Assembly (NCBI GenBank): GCA_036011305.1
Contig: DASCNA010000206.1
Location: forward strand, 1-30,147
Reading direction: 5' to 3'
From: DASCNA01 sp036011305
Lineage (GTDB): Bacteria > Verrucomicrobiota > Lentisphaeria > Victivallales > GWF2-38-69
Length of the DNA stretch: 30,147 nt
Shown: in pieces, positions 23,030 to 30,147 of the stretch
How positions within the stretch are numbered: position 1 is the stretch's first letter
Layout: each line of letters starts with the position of its first letter
Position numbers and translations under genes: made by a program
The notes under the pieces: generated by a model
What the model was told of the DNA's origin: nothing
The model's input: only the letters and a program-made list of their open reading frames with translations
Databases searched by the model: none

Positions 23030-23494
23030 TTATCTTGTATTTGAATCGTCGGCCAAAACAGTTAATGAGAAAATAACAACTGAAGCAACTCCTATAAAAT
23101 TGAATAGGCTCCAAAATGGGGTACTGGTTAGTTCAGTAATGCCAGACGTAAAAATATATTTTTGTATAAACGGACTGTCTATTGCTATAAAGCACAGGAA
23201 TATAAATATTACTATTTTATCTAAAAATTTAGATTTTAATTTATACCTGTAATTATAAATATATTTTTTAACTGCGTAGAATAATAAAATCAAAAAACCA
23301 ACGCAGATAATATAACTGAGAATCTTTTGAAATATTACCTGTCCCGACATTGCATCTTCAGGTAAAAGATTATAGACAGAGTAAGTCTTAGGATTGTAAT
23401 ATATGATGTGTATTATTGTATAGAGAATAAGGGAAAAAATACAAACAGCTGATGCACTGATAAAAAAAAACTTATCATTTTTTTTAAGTTTCAT
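23030..23494 (-). CDS. small four-helix membrane protein, DUF6804-like
   Basis: A 154-residue protein with a basic start (MKLKKNDK), about four membrane helices, a basic loop after helix 2 (VKKYIYNYRYKLKSK), a DSPF motif at the end of helix 3 and a Trp-containing start of helix 4. The same plan is seen at 715-1098 (NPF) and 2034-2489 (GDPF). It is convergent with enolase and ends only 5 bases past the enolase terminator's T run. No partner gene is visible. Function is unknown. Confidence 0.7.
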   Translation of the reverse strand: MKLKKNDKFFFISASAVCIFSLILYTIIHIIYYNPKTYSVYNLLPEDAMSGQVIFQKILSYIICVGFLILLFYAVKKYIYNYRYKLKSKFLDKIVIFIFLCFIAIDSPFIQKYIFTSGITELTSTPFWSLFNFIGVASVVIFSLTVLADDSNTR

Positions 23495-23848
23495 AGTTAC
23501 ACCACAATTTATAATACTCTGAAAAATTAAAATTTGAGTAATACATATAAATCAACCGATATGATGTATGTTCTTCATAAAACAGACATCACTAGCATTT
23601 TAAACTATTTGTTACATGTATTCTACATTTGTTTTATTCTTTTTACTAGCAACATAGAATCAGTATATTTATCTGTTTAAAAATTCCTTTCAGTATTTTT
23701 TATAATAAATAAAGATTTAATTTATTTTTCCACTATGATAGAAATAAAGTAATAGCACGTTATATTCTATTGACTTTTACCTTAGCTTTAACGTTTAAAT
23801 TACTACTAAAGCAAAAAAATAATTTTCACTTTATGACATAAAATTTTT
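23495..23848. other. 354-base divergent intergenic region
   Basis: Very AT-rich with no gene I can support. It should hold promoters for the membrane protein (minus) and phosphoglycerate mutase (plus). The best candidate for the latter is TTGACT (23770-23775) with TTTAAA (23794-23799) 18 bases downstream. Confidence 0.4.
23770..23799 (+). promoter_or_regulatory. candidate promoter of the phosphoglycerate mutase gene
   Basis: TTGACT is five of six bases of a -35 box; TTTAAA, four of six of a -10 box, follows after 18 bases. It is the best match in the gap, 50 bases before the ATG. Confidence 0.35.
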
Positions 23849-25087
23849 ATGTCCAAAAACAACGGATTCTTTGATTATATGAAAGCTGTTATATTTTTAG
23901 CTGACGGCATGGCTGATGAACCTTTGAAAGAGTTAAATAACATGACTCCTCTAGAATATGCCGATACTCCTAATATGGATAAAATTGCTAACAACGGTGC
24001 AAGCGGAATGTTCTTATCTCTACCGATGGAATTCCCGACATCATCAGATGTAGCTAATATGTCAGTATTAGGTTTTGATCTGGAAAAATATTACCCAGGC
24101 AGAGGCCCAATTGAAGCTAAAAGTCAAAACATCAAACTTGATAAAAATGATATTGCATGGCGCTGTAACTTAATCCATACGGAAAATAATATATTAATGG
24201 ATTACTCTGCAGGGCATATTGATAATGAAATTTCTTCAAAAATTCTTCAGGACCTGCAGAAAAAATTCGGTTCAGATAAAGTGACATTTTATCCAGGGGT
24301 GAGTTATAGAAATATAATGGTGTTTCATGGTAATGAGTTTTCAAAAGATGTTATTTATTATAAACCAGATGACTCTCAGGGAATATCTCTTGATAACCTA
24401 AAATACAAACCGGCAAACAGTAGTTTAGAATCAAAAAACACTGCTCTATTTATAGAAAAGTTAATAAATGATACTTCAGAATTTTTAATAAATCACCCTT
24501 TAAATCAAAATGTAAAATCACCGGCTAACTCTATTTGGCCGCATAGCCCTGGATATAAACCGGCTTTACCTAAATTCACAGATTTATACAATAATAAAAC
24601 AGGTGCCATTATAAGTGCTGTAGATGTAATTCAGGGAATTGGATTATGTTCTGAAATGGAAGTTATAAAAGTATCAGGAGCAACGGGCTTCATTGATACA
24701 AATTATGATGGAAAAGCTAAAGCAGCAATAAATGCACTCAAAACACATGATTTTGTCTATTTGCATGTAGAGGCCATAGATGAATGTTCTCATATGGGAA
24801 GACTTGACTTGAAATTAAAAGCAATTGAAGACTTTGATTCAAAAATTGTCGGTCCGGTACTTAAAGAATTTGAGGGAAATGAAAATATAGCTTTTGCAGT
24901 TCTTCCGGATCATCCTGTCCCCCTGCATCTAAGAAAGCATACAAGAACTCCTGTGCCTGTAGCAATTATGTCATCTGCAGTAAAGCCTGACTCTATAAAA
25001 ACTTACAGTGAAAAAAACGGTCAGAAAGGCAGTCTGGGACTACTGAAAAAAAATGAACTGATGAATCTACTATTAGATATTAATTAA
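23849..25087 (+). CDS. apgM: cofactor-independent phosphoglycerate mutase, archaeal type (ApgM)
   Basis: A 412-residue metalloenzyme of the alkaline phosphatase superfamily that interconverts 3- and 2-phosphoglycerate. KAVIFLADGMADEP holds the first metal-binding aspartate, TSSDVANMSVLGFD the phosphoserine loop, GRGPIEA a substrate-contact loop, HVEAIDECSHMG and VLPDHPVP further metal ligands. It is of the short ApgM type (about 400 residues), not the 510-residue GpmI type. Most relatives begin at the second Met (23879, MKAVIF), so the first ten residues may not be translated; neither start has a good ribosome site. It works directly before enolase in glycolysis. Confidence 0.92.
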   Translation: MSKNNGFFDYMKAVIFLADGMADEPLKELNNMTPLEYADTPNMDKIANNGASGMFLSLPMEFPTSSDVANMSVLGFDLEKYYPGRGPIEAKSQNIKLDKNDIAWRCNLIHTENNILMDYSAGHIDNEISSKILQDLQKKFGSDKVTFYPGVSYRNIMVFHGNEFSKDVIYYKPDDSQGISLDNLKYKPANSSLESKNTALFIEKLINDTSEFLINHPLNQNVKSPANSIWPHSPGYKPALPKFTDLYNNKTGAIISAVDVIQGIGLCSEMEVIKVSGATGFIDTNYDGKAKAAINALKTHDFVYLHVEAIDECSHMGRLDLKLKAIEDFDSKIVGPVLKEFEGNENIAFAVLPDHPVPLHLRKHTRTPVPVAIMSSAVKPDSIKTYSEKNGQKGSLGLLKKNELMNLLLDIN

Positions 25088-25182
25088 TCACTCATTTTAT
25101 CATATACTTAATAAAACATTTAACCTGAATAGCATACATGATATTTTGTTATTCTACGTCCAAAATTTAATAAAGGTTTACA

Positions 25183-27021
25183 ATGGAACTGAAAAGAGAT
25201 TTAAAATTTATACCTATACTGAGTATTACTATGGGCTCAATGATAAGCTCAGGTATTTTTATACTGCCTGCAGCTGCATTTGCCTTAAGCGGCCCTTCAA
25301 TTTTAGAGTCATATTTCATAGGCGGTATCTGTGCTATCATAGGTTCTATGAGTATGGTGGAATTAACAACAGCAATGCCTAAAGCAGGTGGAATTTACTA
25401 TTTTACTTCAAGAAGCTTAGGCGGAATGGTAGGAACTCTTTCAGGTTTGCTTCTTTGGATTGCAATTGCGATGAAAGCAGCTTTTGCCATCTACGGCATA
25501 TCATTACTCGTAGCCTCATATACTGGGATAAATTTTTTTATAATAGGATTAGTCATAACACTTTTTTATATGGCTTTAAATATAAAAGGTGTAAAAGAAG
25601 CTGCTAAATTTGACGTAATTCTGGTTGGCGCAATAATTTTGATAATGATACCTTTCACCATTCTGGGATATGGGAAAATTGATTTACATAATTTTATTCC
25701 TTTTATGCCTAAAAACGGCTCATTTTCTATGATTATTGCAACAACTGCATTTGTTTTTATATCCTTTGGTGGTGTAATGAATGCTGCAAACGTTTCAGAA
25801 GAAATGGTAAATCCAAAACGGGATATTCCGTTGGCGGTATTTACTGCTATTGTTGTAGTTATGATTATATATTCTGTAATATTATCCATAACCATAGGTG
25901 TCTTACCTGGCCCTCAATTTATTAAATCCATAAATCCAATAGCAGATGCCGGGAAAATAATATTCGGTAATATTGGATATATCATAATTACCATAGCTGC
26001 GTGCCTGGCATTTTCTTCATGTGCAAATTCCGGAATAATGTCTTCTTCAAGATATCCTATGGCATTGAGTCGGGATGGATTAGCTCCTAAAATTTTTGGA
26101 AAATTAAATTCCAGAACTAAAACTCCTATAGTTTCTATAGTAGCCACAGCTGTTTTAATACTGCTTGCTTTGACATTAGATTTAAATACACTGGTTCATG
26201 CTGCATCCACTGTAATATTAACGTCATATATCCTTACTGATGCATCTGTTTTAGTTTTAAGGTTTAGTAAGATTAACAGCTACAGACCTTCATTTAAAGT
26301 TCCTTTTTTTCCTGTAATACAGATAATTAGTATTTGTATATTTACTTCACTTATCTGCTATATGGGTGCTGAAGCAATTAAAATGAGTTTAGGGCTTATA
26401 TTTATCAGTTTTATCATTTATTTGTTTTATGCTAAAAAAAATAAGACTAAATACGCGCTTCTTCACATTGTTGAACAAATTACAAATAAGGAGATGACAA
26501 GTGATCATCTTGAAGACGAATTAAAAGAAATAATCCATAACAGAGATGAAATAAAAAAAGATAATTTTGATAAATTAATCGATGATGCTGTAGCTCTTGA
26601 TTTACAAGGACCTCTTGTGCTGGAAGATTTTTTAAATACTATATCAGAAAAGCTGGAACCGGTTGTTAATATTAAAAAAGAAAGATTAAGCAGGCTTTTC
26701 CTTGAAAGAGAAAAAGATAGTTCTACAGTACTAATGCCGACAGTTGCTATACCGCATATAGTTGTGGATAAAGAAGATTGCTTTGAACTTCTTGTTGCCA
26801 GATGTAAGGAAGGAATTAAATTTTCTGAGAAAGATGAAAATGTTAAAGCAGTTATAGCTTTAATAGGTTCTAGAAATAATAGAAATCTTCATTTAAAAGC
26901 ATTAGCAGCAATTGCTCAGGTCATTCAGGATGATGAATTTGATAAATTATGGGAGAAAGCTTTAACTCCTAATACCCTGAAAGACATATTCTTATTAGGC
27001 AAAAGAAAAAGAGTGCATTGA
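25183..27021 (+). CDS. APC family amino acid permease fused to a PTS EIIA (type 2) domain
   Basis: A 612-residue protein. Residues 1-420 are an APC-superfamily transporter of about twelve helices; GSMISSGIFILP is the unwound first-helix substrate loop. Residues from about 455 to 605 are an EIIA domain of the fructose/Ntr type: VAIPHIVV carries the phosphorylatable H525, and NLHLKALAAIAQVIQD carries the second active-site H570. The spacing of 45 residues is normal for EIIA. This suggests that uptake is controlled by phosphotransferase phosphorylation state. The substrate is probably an amino acid or polyamine. AAAGG precedes ATG 25183. A paralog follows 191 bases downstream. Confidence 0.88.
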   Translation: MELKRDLKFIPILSITMGSMISSGIFILPAAAFALSGPSILESYFIGGICAIIGSMSMVELTTAMPKAGGIYYFTSRSLGGMVGTLSGLLLWIAIAMKAAFAIYGISLLVASYTGINFFIIGLVITLFYMALNIKGVKEAAKFDVILVGAIILIMIPFTILGYGKIDLHNFIPFMPKNGSFSMIIATTAFVFISFGGVMNAANVSEEMVNPKRDIPLAVFTAIVVVMIIYSVILSITIGVLPGPQFIKSINPIADAGKIIFGNIGYIIITIAACLAFSSCANSGIMSSSRYPMALSRDGLAPKIFGKLNSRTKTPIVSIVATAVLILLALTLDLNTLVHAASTVILTSYILTDASVLVLRFSKINSYRPSFKVPFFPVIQIISICIFTSLICYMGAEAIKMSLGLIFISFIIYLFYAKKNKTKYALLHIVEQITNKEMTSDHLEDELKEIIHNRDEIKKDNFDKLIDDAVALDLQGPLVLEDFLNTISEKLEPVVNIKKERLSRLFLEREKDSSTVLMPTVAIPHIVVDKEDCFELLVARCKEGIKFSEKDENVKAVIALIGSRNNRNLHLKALAAIAQVIQDDEFDKLWEKALTPNTLKDIFLLGKRKRVH

Positions 27022-27116
27022 TTTAATTTTAGATTTGCGATTTCAGGTATAATAATTGCTAATAAACAGAAATAAAACAAAGCTATATTTTTAGTTTACT
27101 GTTTAGGAAATTATGC

Positions 27117-27212
27117 ATGATTAAAAAACTTAGGAAAAAACAATTACTTTTCTATTTTTATAAATCTAAAATCAATAATCTAAAATCTGATATTATATTG
27201 GTGGGGAAATAA
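27117..27212 (+). CDS. possible 31-codon leader peptide before the second permease
   Basis: ATG 27117 opens a 31-codon frame rich in Lys, Leu, Ile and Phe, whose TAA (27210-27212) touches the ATG of the permease at 27213. TAGGAAAT lies upstream as a weak ribosome site. The abutting stop and start would allow coupled translation. In AT-rich DNA such a frame can arise by chance, so I rate it low. Confidence 0.25.
   Translation: MIKKLRKKQLLFYFYKSKINNLKSDIILVGK
27163..27187. repeat. direct repeats AATCTAAAATC between the two permease genes
   Basis: AATCTAAAATC occurs at 27163-27173 and 27177-27187, a period of 14 bases, and as the inverted form ATTTTAGATT at 27026-27035 right after the first permease. 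They could serve as operator half-sites, or the distant pair could form a stem spanning the intergenic region. Confidence 0.4.
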
Positions 27213-29048
27213 ATGGAATTAAAAAAAAGTCTTAAAAGTATAGATATTTTCTGCATTTCCATTGGTGCAATGGTCAGTTCAGGTATATTTGTACTTCCGG
27301 GTTTGGCATTTGCCAAAATCGGTCCGGCAATTGTTATAGCTTACGCTCTTGCAGGAGTATGTGCCCTTATTGCTTCTTTAAGCATGATTGAGCTGACCAC
27401 TGCAATGCCCAAGGCAGGTGGAAATTATTTTTTCGTATCCAGATCATTGGGGCCAATGGTTGGTACCATGACAGGATTTCTTATATGGTTTGCTATTTCC
27501 TTAAAAGCTGCGTTTGCAATATTTGGTCTGGCGGCACTGGTCTACCTTTTTACAGGAATCAATATATTTCTTACTTCAAGCATATTGACAGTTATCTTTG
27601 TTATACTAAATATATTCGGAGTTGAAAAAGCATCTAAATTAGAAGTTATTTTAGTATTAATCATAATTCCTGTTATGATTTTATTTATAGTGGTAGGCCT
27701 GTCCAGTGTTAACGTAACTAATTTTGCACCTTTTGTTAGACAGCATACTGATTCAGAAACTATTCTTTCCACTACTGCTTTTGTCTTTATATCGTTTGGA
27801 GGATTATCCAATATACCCAGTGTTTCAGAAGAGATATCAAATCCAAAAAAAAATATCCCCCCTGCCCTGATTGGTTCTATATTGGTGGTAAGTATACTTT
27901 ATATTCTTGTTTTATTAGTAACAGTTGGAGTAATGCCTTCCTTCCAACTCGCTCACTCTCTTACACCAATTGAAGATGCAGCAAAAATAATAGTAGGTAA
28001 ACCAGGATTTATTATCATAGCTATTGTTGCAATAATGGCTTTTCTAACAACAGCAAATGCTGGAATAATGTCTGCTTCAAGATATCCTTTGGCCTTAAGT
28101 AGGGATAAGCTTATTCCAGGATTATTTGGACGGGTAAATAAAAAATATAATACTCCTATTCCTGCTATAATATTGACCGGCTGTTTTATTATTCTTGCAC
28201 TTACAATGGATTTATCTCTTCTTGTAGAAGTAGCTTCCACTGTACTTTTAACAATGTATGCTCTTATTAATCTTGCCGTTATTATTTTGAGATCAAGCGA
28301 TATTCAAAATTACAAACCGAGTTTTAAAACCCCTTTTTACCCATGGATTCAAATTCTGAGTATTCTCTGTATATCAGTTTTAATATGTGAATTTGGAATG
28401 GAGTCAATTAAACTAAGTGTTGGGTTAGTAGCGATAAGTGCTGTAATATATTTTATATATGCAAAGAAGAGTTCAAAAAAATATGCACTTCTGCATTTTA
28501 TTGAAAAAATAACCAACAAGCATCTGACAAGCCAAAATTTAGAAAATGAATTAAAAGATATTGTTCATAATAGAGACGATGTAGTAAAGGACAATTTCGA
28601 TAAAATCATTGAAAATACACCTGTACTTGATATTGAACATCATATGAATTTAAAGGAGTTACTACAGAGATTATCTGTTACTTTTGCACCCAGAATTCAT
28701 ATAGATAAACACACACTGTATGATCTGTTTGTAAAACGGGAGAAAGAGAGTTCCACTGTACTGCTTCCTCATGTAGCTATTCCACACATTGTGATAGAGG
28801 ATAAAACATGTTTTGATATGGTTCTGCTTCGCTGCAATGAAGGAATTTATTTTTCCGACAATAGTAATAAAGTTACTTCTGTAATAGCATTAGTTGGATC
28901 CAGAGACAAAAGAAACCTTCATTTAAAAGCATTAGCTGCAGTTGCACAGGTTATTCAGGATAAAAATTTTGATGAATCATGGATGAAAGCACGTACAGTT
29001 GATAATTTAAGAGATATATTTTTACTGAGTGCCAGACGCAGAAACTGA
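27213..29048 (+). CDS. second APC amino acid permease fused to a PTS EIIA (type 2) domain
   Basis: A 611-residue paralog of the gene at 25183 with the same order of domains: GAMVSSGIFVLPG in the first helix, about twelve helices to residue 420, and an EIIA domain to the C-terminus with H525 in VAIPHIVI and H570 in NLHLKALAAVAQVIQD at identical positions. By eye about half of the residues are identical, with the EIIA part and the first four helices most alike, so the pair comes from an old tandem duplication with likely divergence in substrate. GGTGGGG stands before ATG 27213. The run NPKKN-IPP is coded by nine A and six C, a possible slippage spot. Confidence 0.88.
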   Translation: MELKKSLKSIDIFCISIGAMVSSGIFVLPGLAFAKIGPAIVIAYALAGVCALIASLSMIELTTAMPKAGGNYFFVSRSLGPMVGTMTGFLIWFAISLKAAFAIFGLAALVYLFTGINIFLTSSILTVIFVILNIFGVEKASKLEVILVLIIIPVMILFIVVGLSSVNVTNFAPFVRQHTDSETILSTTAFVFISFGGLSNIPSVSEEISNPKKNIPPALIGSILVVSILYILVLLVTVGVMPSFQLAHSLTPIEDAAKIIVGKPGFIIIAIVAIMAFLTTANAGIMSASRYPLALSRDKLIPGLFGRVNKKYNTPIPAIILTGCFIILALTMDLSLLVEVASTVLLTMYALINLAVIILRSSDIQNYKPSFKTPFYPWIQILSILCISVLICEFGMESIKLSVGLVAISAVIYFIYAKKSSKKYALLHFIEKITNKHLTSQNLENELKDIVHNRDDVVKDNFDKIIENTPVLDIEHHMNLKELLQRLSVTFAPRIHIDKHTLYDLFVKREKESSTVLLPHVAIPHIVIEDKTCFDMVLLRCNEGIYFSDNSNKVTSVIALVGSRDKRNLHLKALAAVAQVIQDKNFDESWMKARTVDNLRDIFLLSARRRN

Positions 29049-29144
29049 TTTAATTAATGGTTAATTATTAATGGTAAATTGTTGATTTTGTAAATGTTTT
29101 ATGCATGAATAATACAATTTGTAACTATTTATGAGGTATTAAAA

Positions 29145-29345
29145 ATGGAATGTAAAAAAGAGAAAAATTTAGAAAATTGTAATTGTACATATAGTTGTTC
29201 AATTAAAGGAATATGCTGTGAATGTATCAGTAAACACATAAAGAACAGACAACTCCCTGCCTGCTGTTTCACTAAAGAAGCAGAAGCTACATATGACAGA
29301 TCATTCGAACATTTCGCCAAATTAGTACAAAACAGTATGATTTAA
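29145..29345 (+). CDS. Cys-rich small protein of the DUF6485 type
   Basis: A 66-residue protein with nine cysteines (C3, 12, 14, 18, 24, 25, 27, 40, 41) and the stretches NLENCNCTYSCSIKGICCEC, RQLPACCF and TYDRSFEHFAKL, which I recognise as the DUF6485 pattern. The cysteine arrangement suggests a zinc or iron-sulfur site; function is unknown. GAGGT precedes ATG 29145 and a strong hairpin follows the stop, so it is a single-gene unit. Confidence 0.8.
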   Translation: MECKKEKNLENCNCTYSCSIKGICCECISKHIKNRQLPACCFTKEAEATYDRSFEHFAKLVQNSMI

Positions 29346-29355
29346 TCAAAACTTG

Positions 29356-29394
29356 AACTAATAAAAATTAAGTTTAACTTAATTTTTATTAGTT
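29356..29394 (+). terminator. long perfect hairpin after the DUF6485-type gene
   Basis: A 17-base arm beginning AACTAATAAA (29356-29372) is perfectly repeated in inverse (29378-29394) around the loop TTTAA. The stem is almost all A/T and its descending arm supplies the T tract. It is symmetrical and can act in both directions. Confidence 0.7.
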
Positions 29395-29543
29395 TCCTAT
29401 CTGACCTATACTTTTTCATTTTTCTACATATGACCTGTTTTACTATTCATGAACACTGAATTAATATTCGCACAAACCATCTTTATATCCTATTTTTGCT
29501 ACACAGAAAAATTAATCTTATCTTTGTAAGACAATTTTTTCTT

Positions 29544-29619
29544 AATTAAACCTAATTTGATAGTATATTATTAAATATTTAACCTAACGTATAATATATT
29601 ATTTGAGTTAGGTTTAATT
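29544..29619 (+). promoter_or_regulatory. leader of the acetyltransferase gene with alternative hairpins
   Basis: AATTAAACCTAA (29544-29555) is perfectly complementary to TTAGGTTTAATT (29608-29619), while AACCTAAC (29581-29588) can pair with the overlapping GTTAGGTT (29607-29614). The second hairpin runs into a T tract. The same AACCTAA word three times could also be an operator. The rest of the 29346-29648 gap shows only the preceding terminator. Confidence 0.4.
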
Positions 29620-29648
29620 TTTTAAAAATATTACAGGGAGATATTACA

Positions 29649-30131
29649 ATGGGAGAATCAATACAAATCTGCAAACTGACCAATAATGAAGAAGCACATG
29701 AATGCACATTAATGATGATTAATTCCGACCCATGGCTTACATTAGGATTAAAGTACGATGCTTTAATAAAAATGTTTCATGATAATTTGAATGAAGTATA
29801 TGTGGCCAGAGACTCTAAAAATACACTGGGTTTTATTGTCATCAGTATGCAGGGAACTTTTAAAGGTTATATAAAATGCATAGCTGTTTCAGAAAAAGCA
29901 AGAAATCGAGGAGTTGGTTCCATGCTTATAGAATATGCTGAACGCAGAATTTTCAAAGAAACACCAAATATATTTATTTGTGTCTCATCTTTTAACAAAA
30001 ATGCTGCTAAGCTTTACGAAAGAAAAGGTTATAAGCTGATAGGAGAAATAGAGAACTTCTTTATTAAAGGTTACTCTGAACTGTTTTTAAGAAAAACAAA
30101 AGGCCCATTGATTGGGTATCGCAACCAGTAA
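29649..30131 (+). CDS. GNAT family N-acetyltransferase
   Basis: A 160-residue acetyltransferase. YIKCIAVSEKARNRGVGSML contains the beta-4 strand and the acetyl-CoA pyrophosphate loop R/Q-x-x-G-x-G (RNRGVG, 85-90). FICVSSFNKNAAKLYERKGY is the beta-5/alpha-4 region of the fold, ending in the typical LYERKGY. Full length for the family. The N-terminal segment with SDPWLTLGL probably shapes the acceptor site; the acceptor is unknown. AGGGAG stands eight bases before ATG 29649. The upstream leader can form two exclusive hairpins. Confidence 0.88.
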   Translation: MGESIQICKLTNNEEAHECTLMMINSDPWLTLGLKYDALIKMFHDNLNEVYVARDSKNTLGFIVISMQGTFKGYIKCIAVSEKARNRGVGSMLIEYAERRIFKETPNIFICVSSFNKNAAKLYERKGYKLIGEIENFFIKGYSELFLRKTKGPLIGYRNQ

Positions 30132-30147
30132 TTAACAAAATATAGAC

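Overview
The window is AT-rich bacterial chromosome with short operons, sizeable intergenic gaps and much visible gene decay. The gene set suggests a fermentative, largely anaerobic or microaerobic bacterium: a glycyl radical enzyme with its activase, enolase with an archaeal-type phosphoglycerate mutase, glycogen-type alpha-glucan genes and a bacteriohemerythrin. A small protein carrying the C-terminal motif of the type VI secretion protein TssA suggests a Gram-negative envelope. I cannot name the phylum safely.

Region 1 (1-2540) is a decayed paralog array. A 90-residue protein of unknown family lies divergent to a small four-helix membrane protein. Two truncated copies of the 90-residue gene (1109-1195 and 1708-1841) lie beside a hemerythrin gene and a second small membrane protein. 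Three palindromic elements (A, B, C) with an identical 14-base loop punctuate the array. Region 2 (2825-5804) holds a GntR/UTRA regulator, a GT-A glycosyltransferase and an EamA transporter, with a HutC-type operator ahead of the glycosyltransferase and a terminator after the transporter.

Region 3 (5947-11884, mostly minus strand) holds glgB overlapping a class V aminotransferase, a nuclease gene broken by an IS256-family transposase remnant, and a GH57 glycosidase. Behind the GH57 start is a cluster of phased TGTCGAT half-sites. Region 4 (11885-18580) holds a YcaO homologue, a Sel1-repeat scrap, and a three-gene minus-strand group: ROK regulator, glycyl radical enzyme and activating enzyme. 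The glycyl radical enzyme has an unusual active-site context. The ROK gene carries a run of ten G, which could make it phase variable, and similar dyads lie upstream of both the ROK gene and the glycyl radical enzyme gene.

Region 5 (18826-21357) is the best candidate for an undescribed system. It is a compact operon of a TssA C-terminal-domain-only protein, a 399-residue protein of unknown fold with a hydrophobic segment near its C-terminus, and a membrane-anchored Sel1-repeat protein. It abuts the 3' end of a tRNA-Arg(CCG) gene. I read it as a possible type VI effector/immunity module; this is inference.

Region 6 (21681-30131) holds enolase, a third small membrane protein of the region 1 type, phosphoglycerate mutase, two tandem amino acid permeases each fused to a PTS EIIA domain, a Cys-rich DUF6485-type protein and a GNAT acetyltransferase with a leader that can form alternative hairpins.
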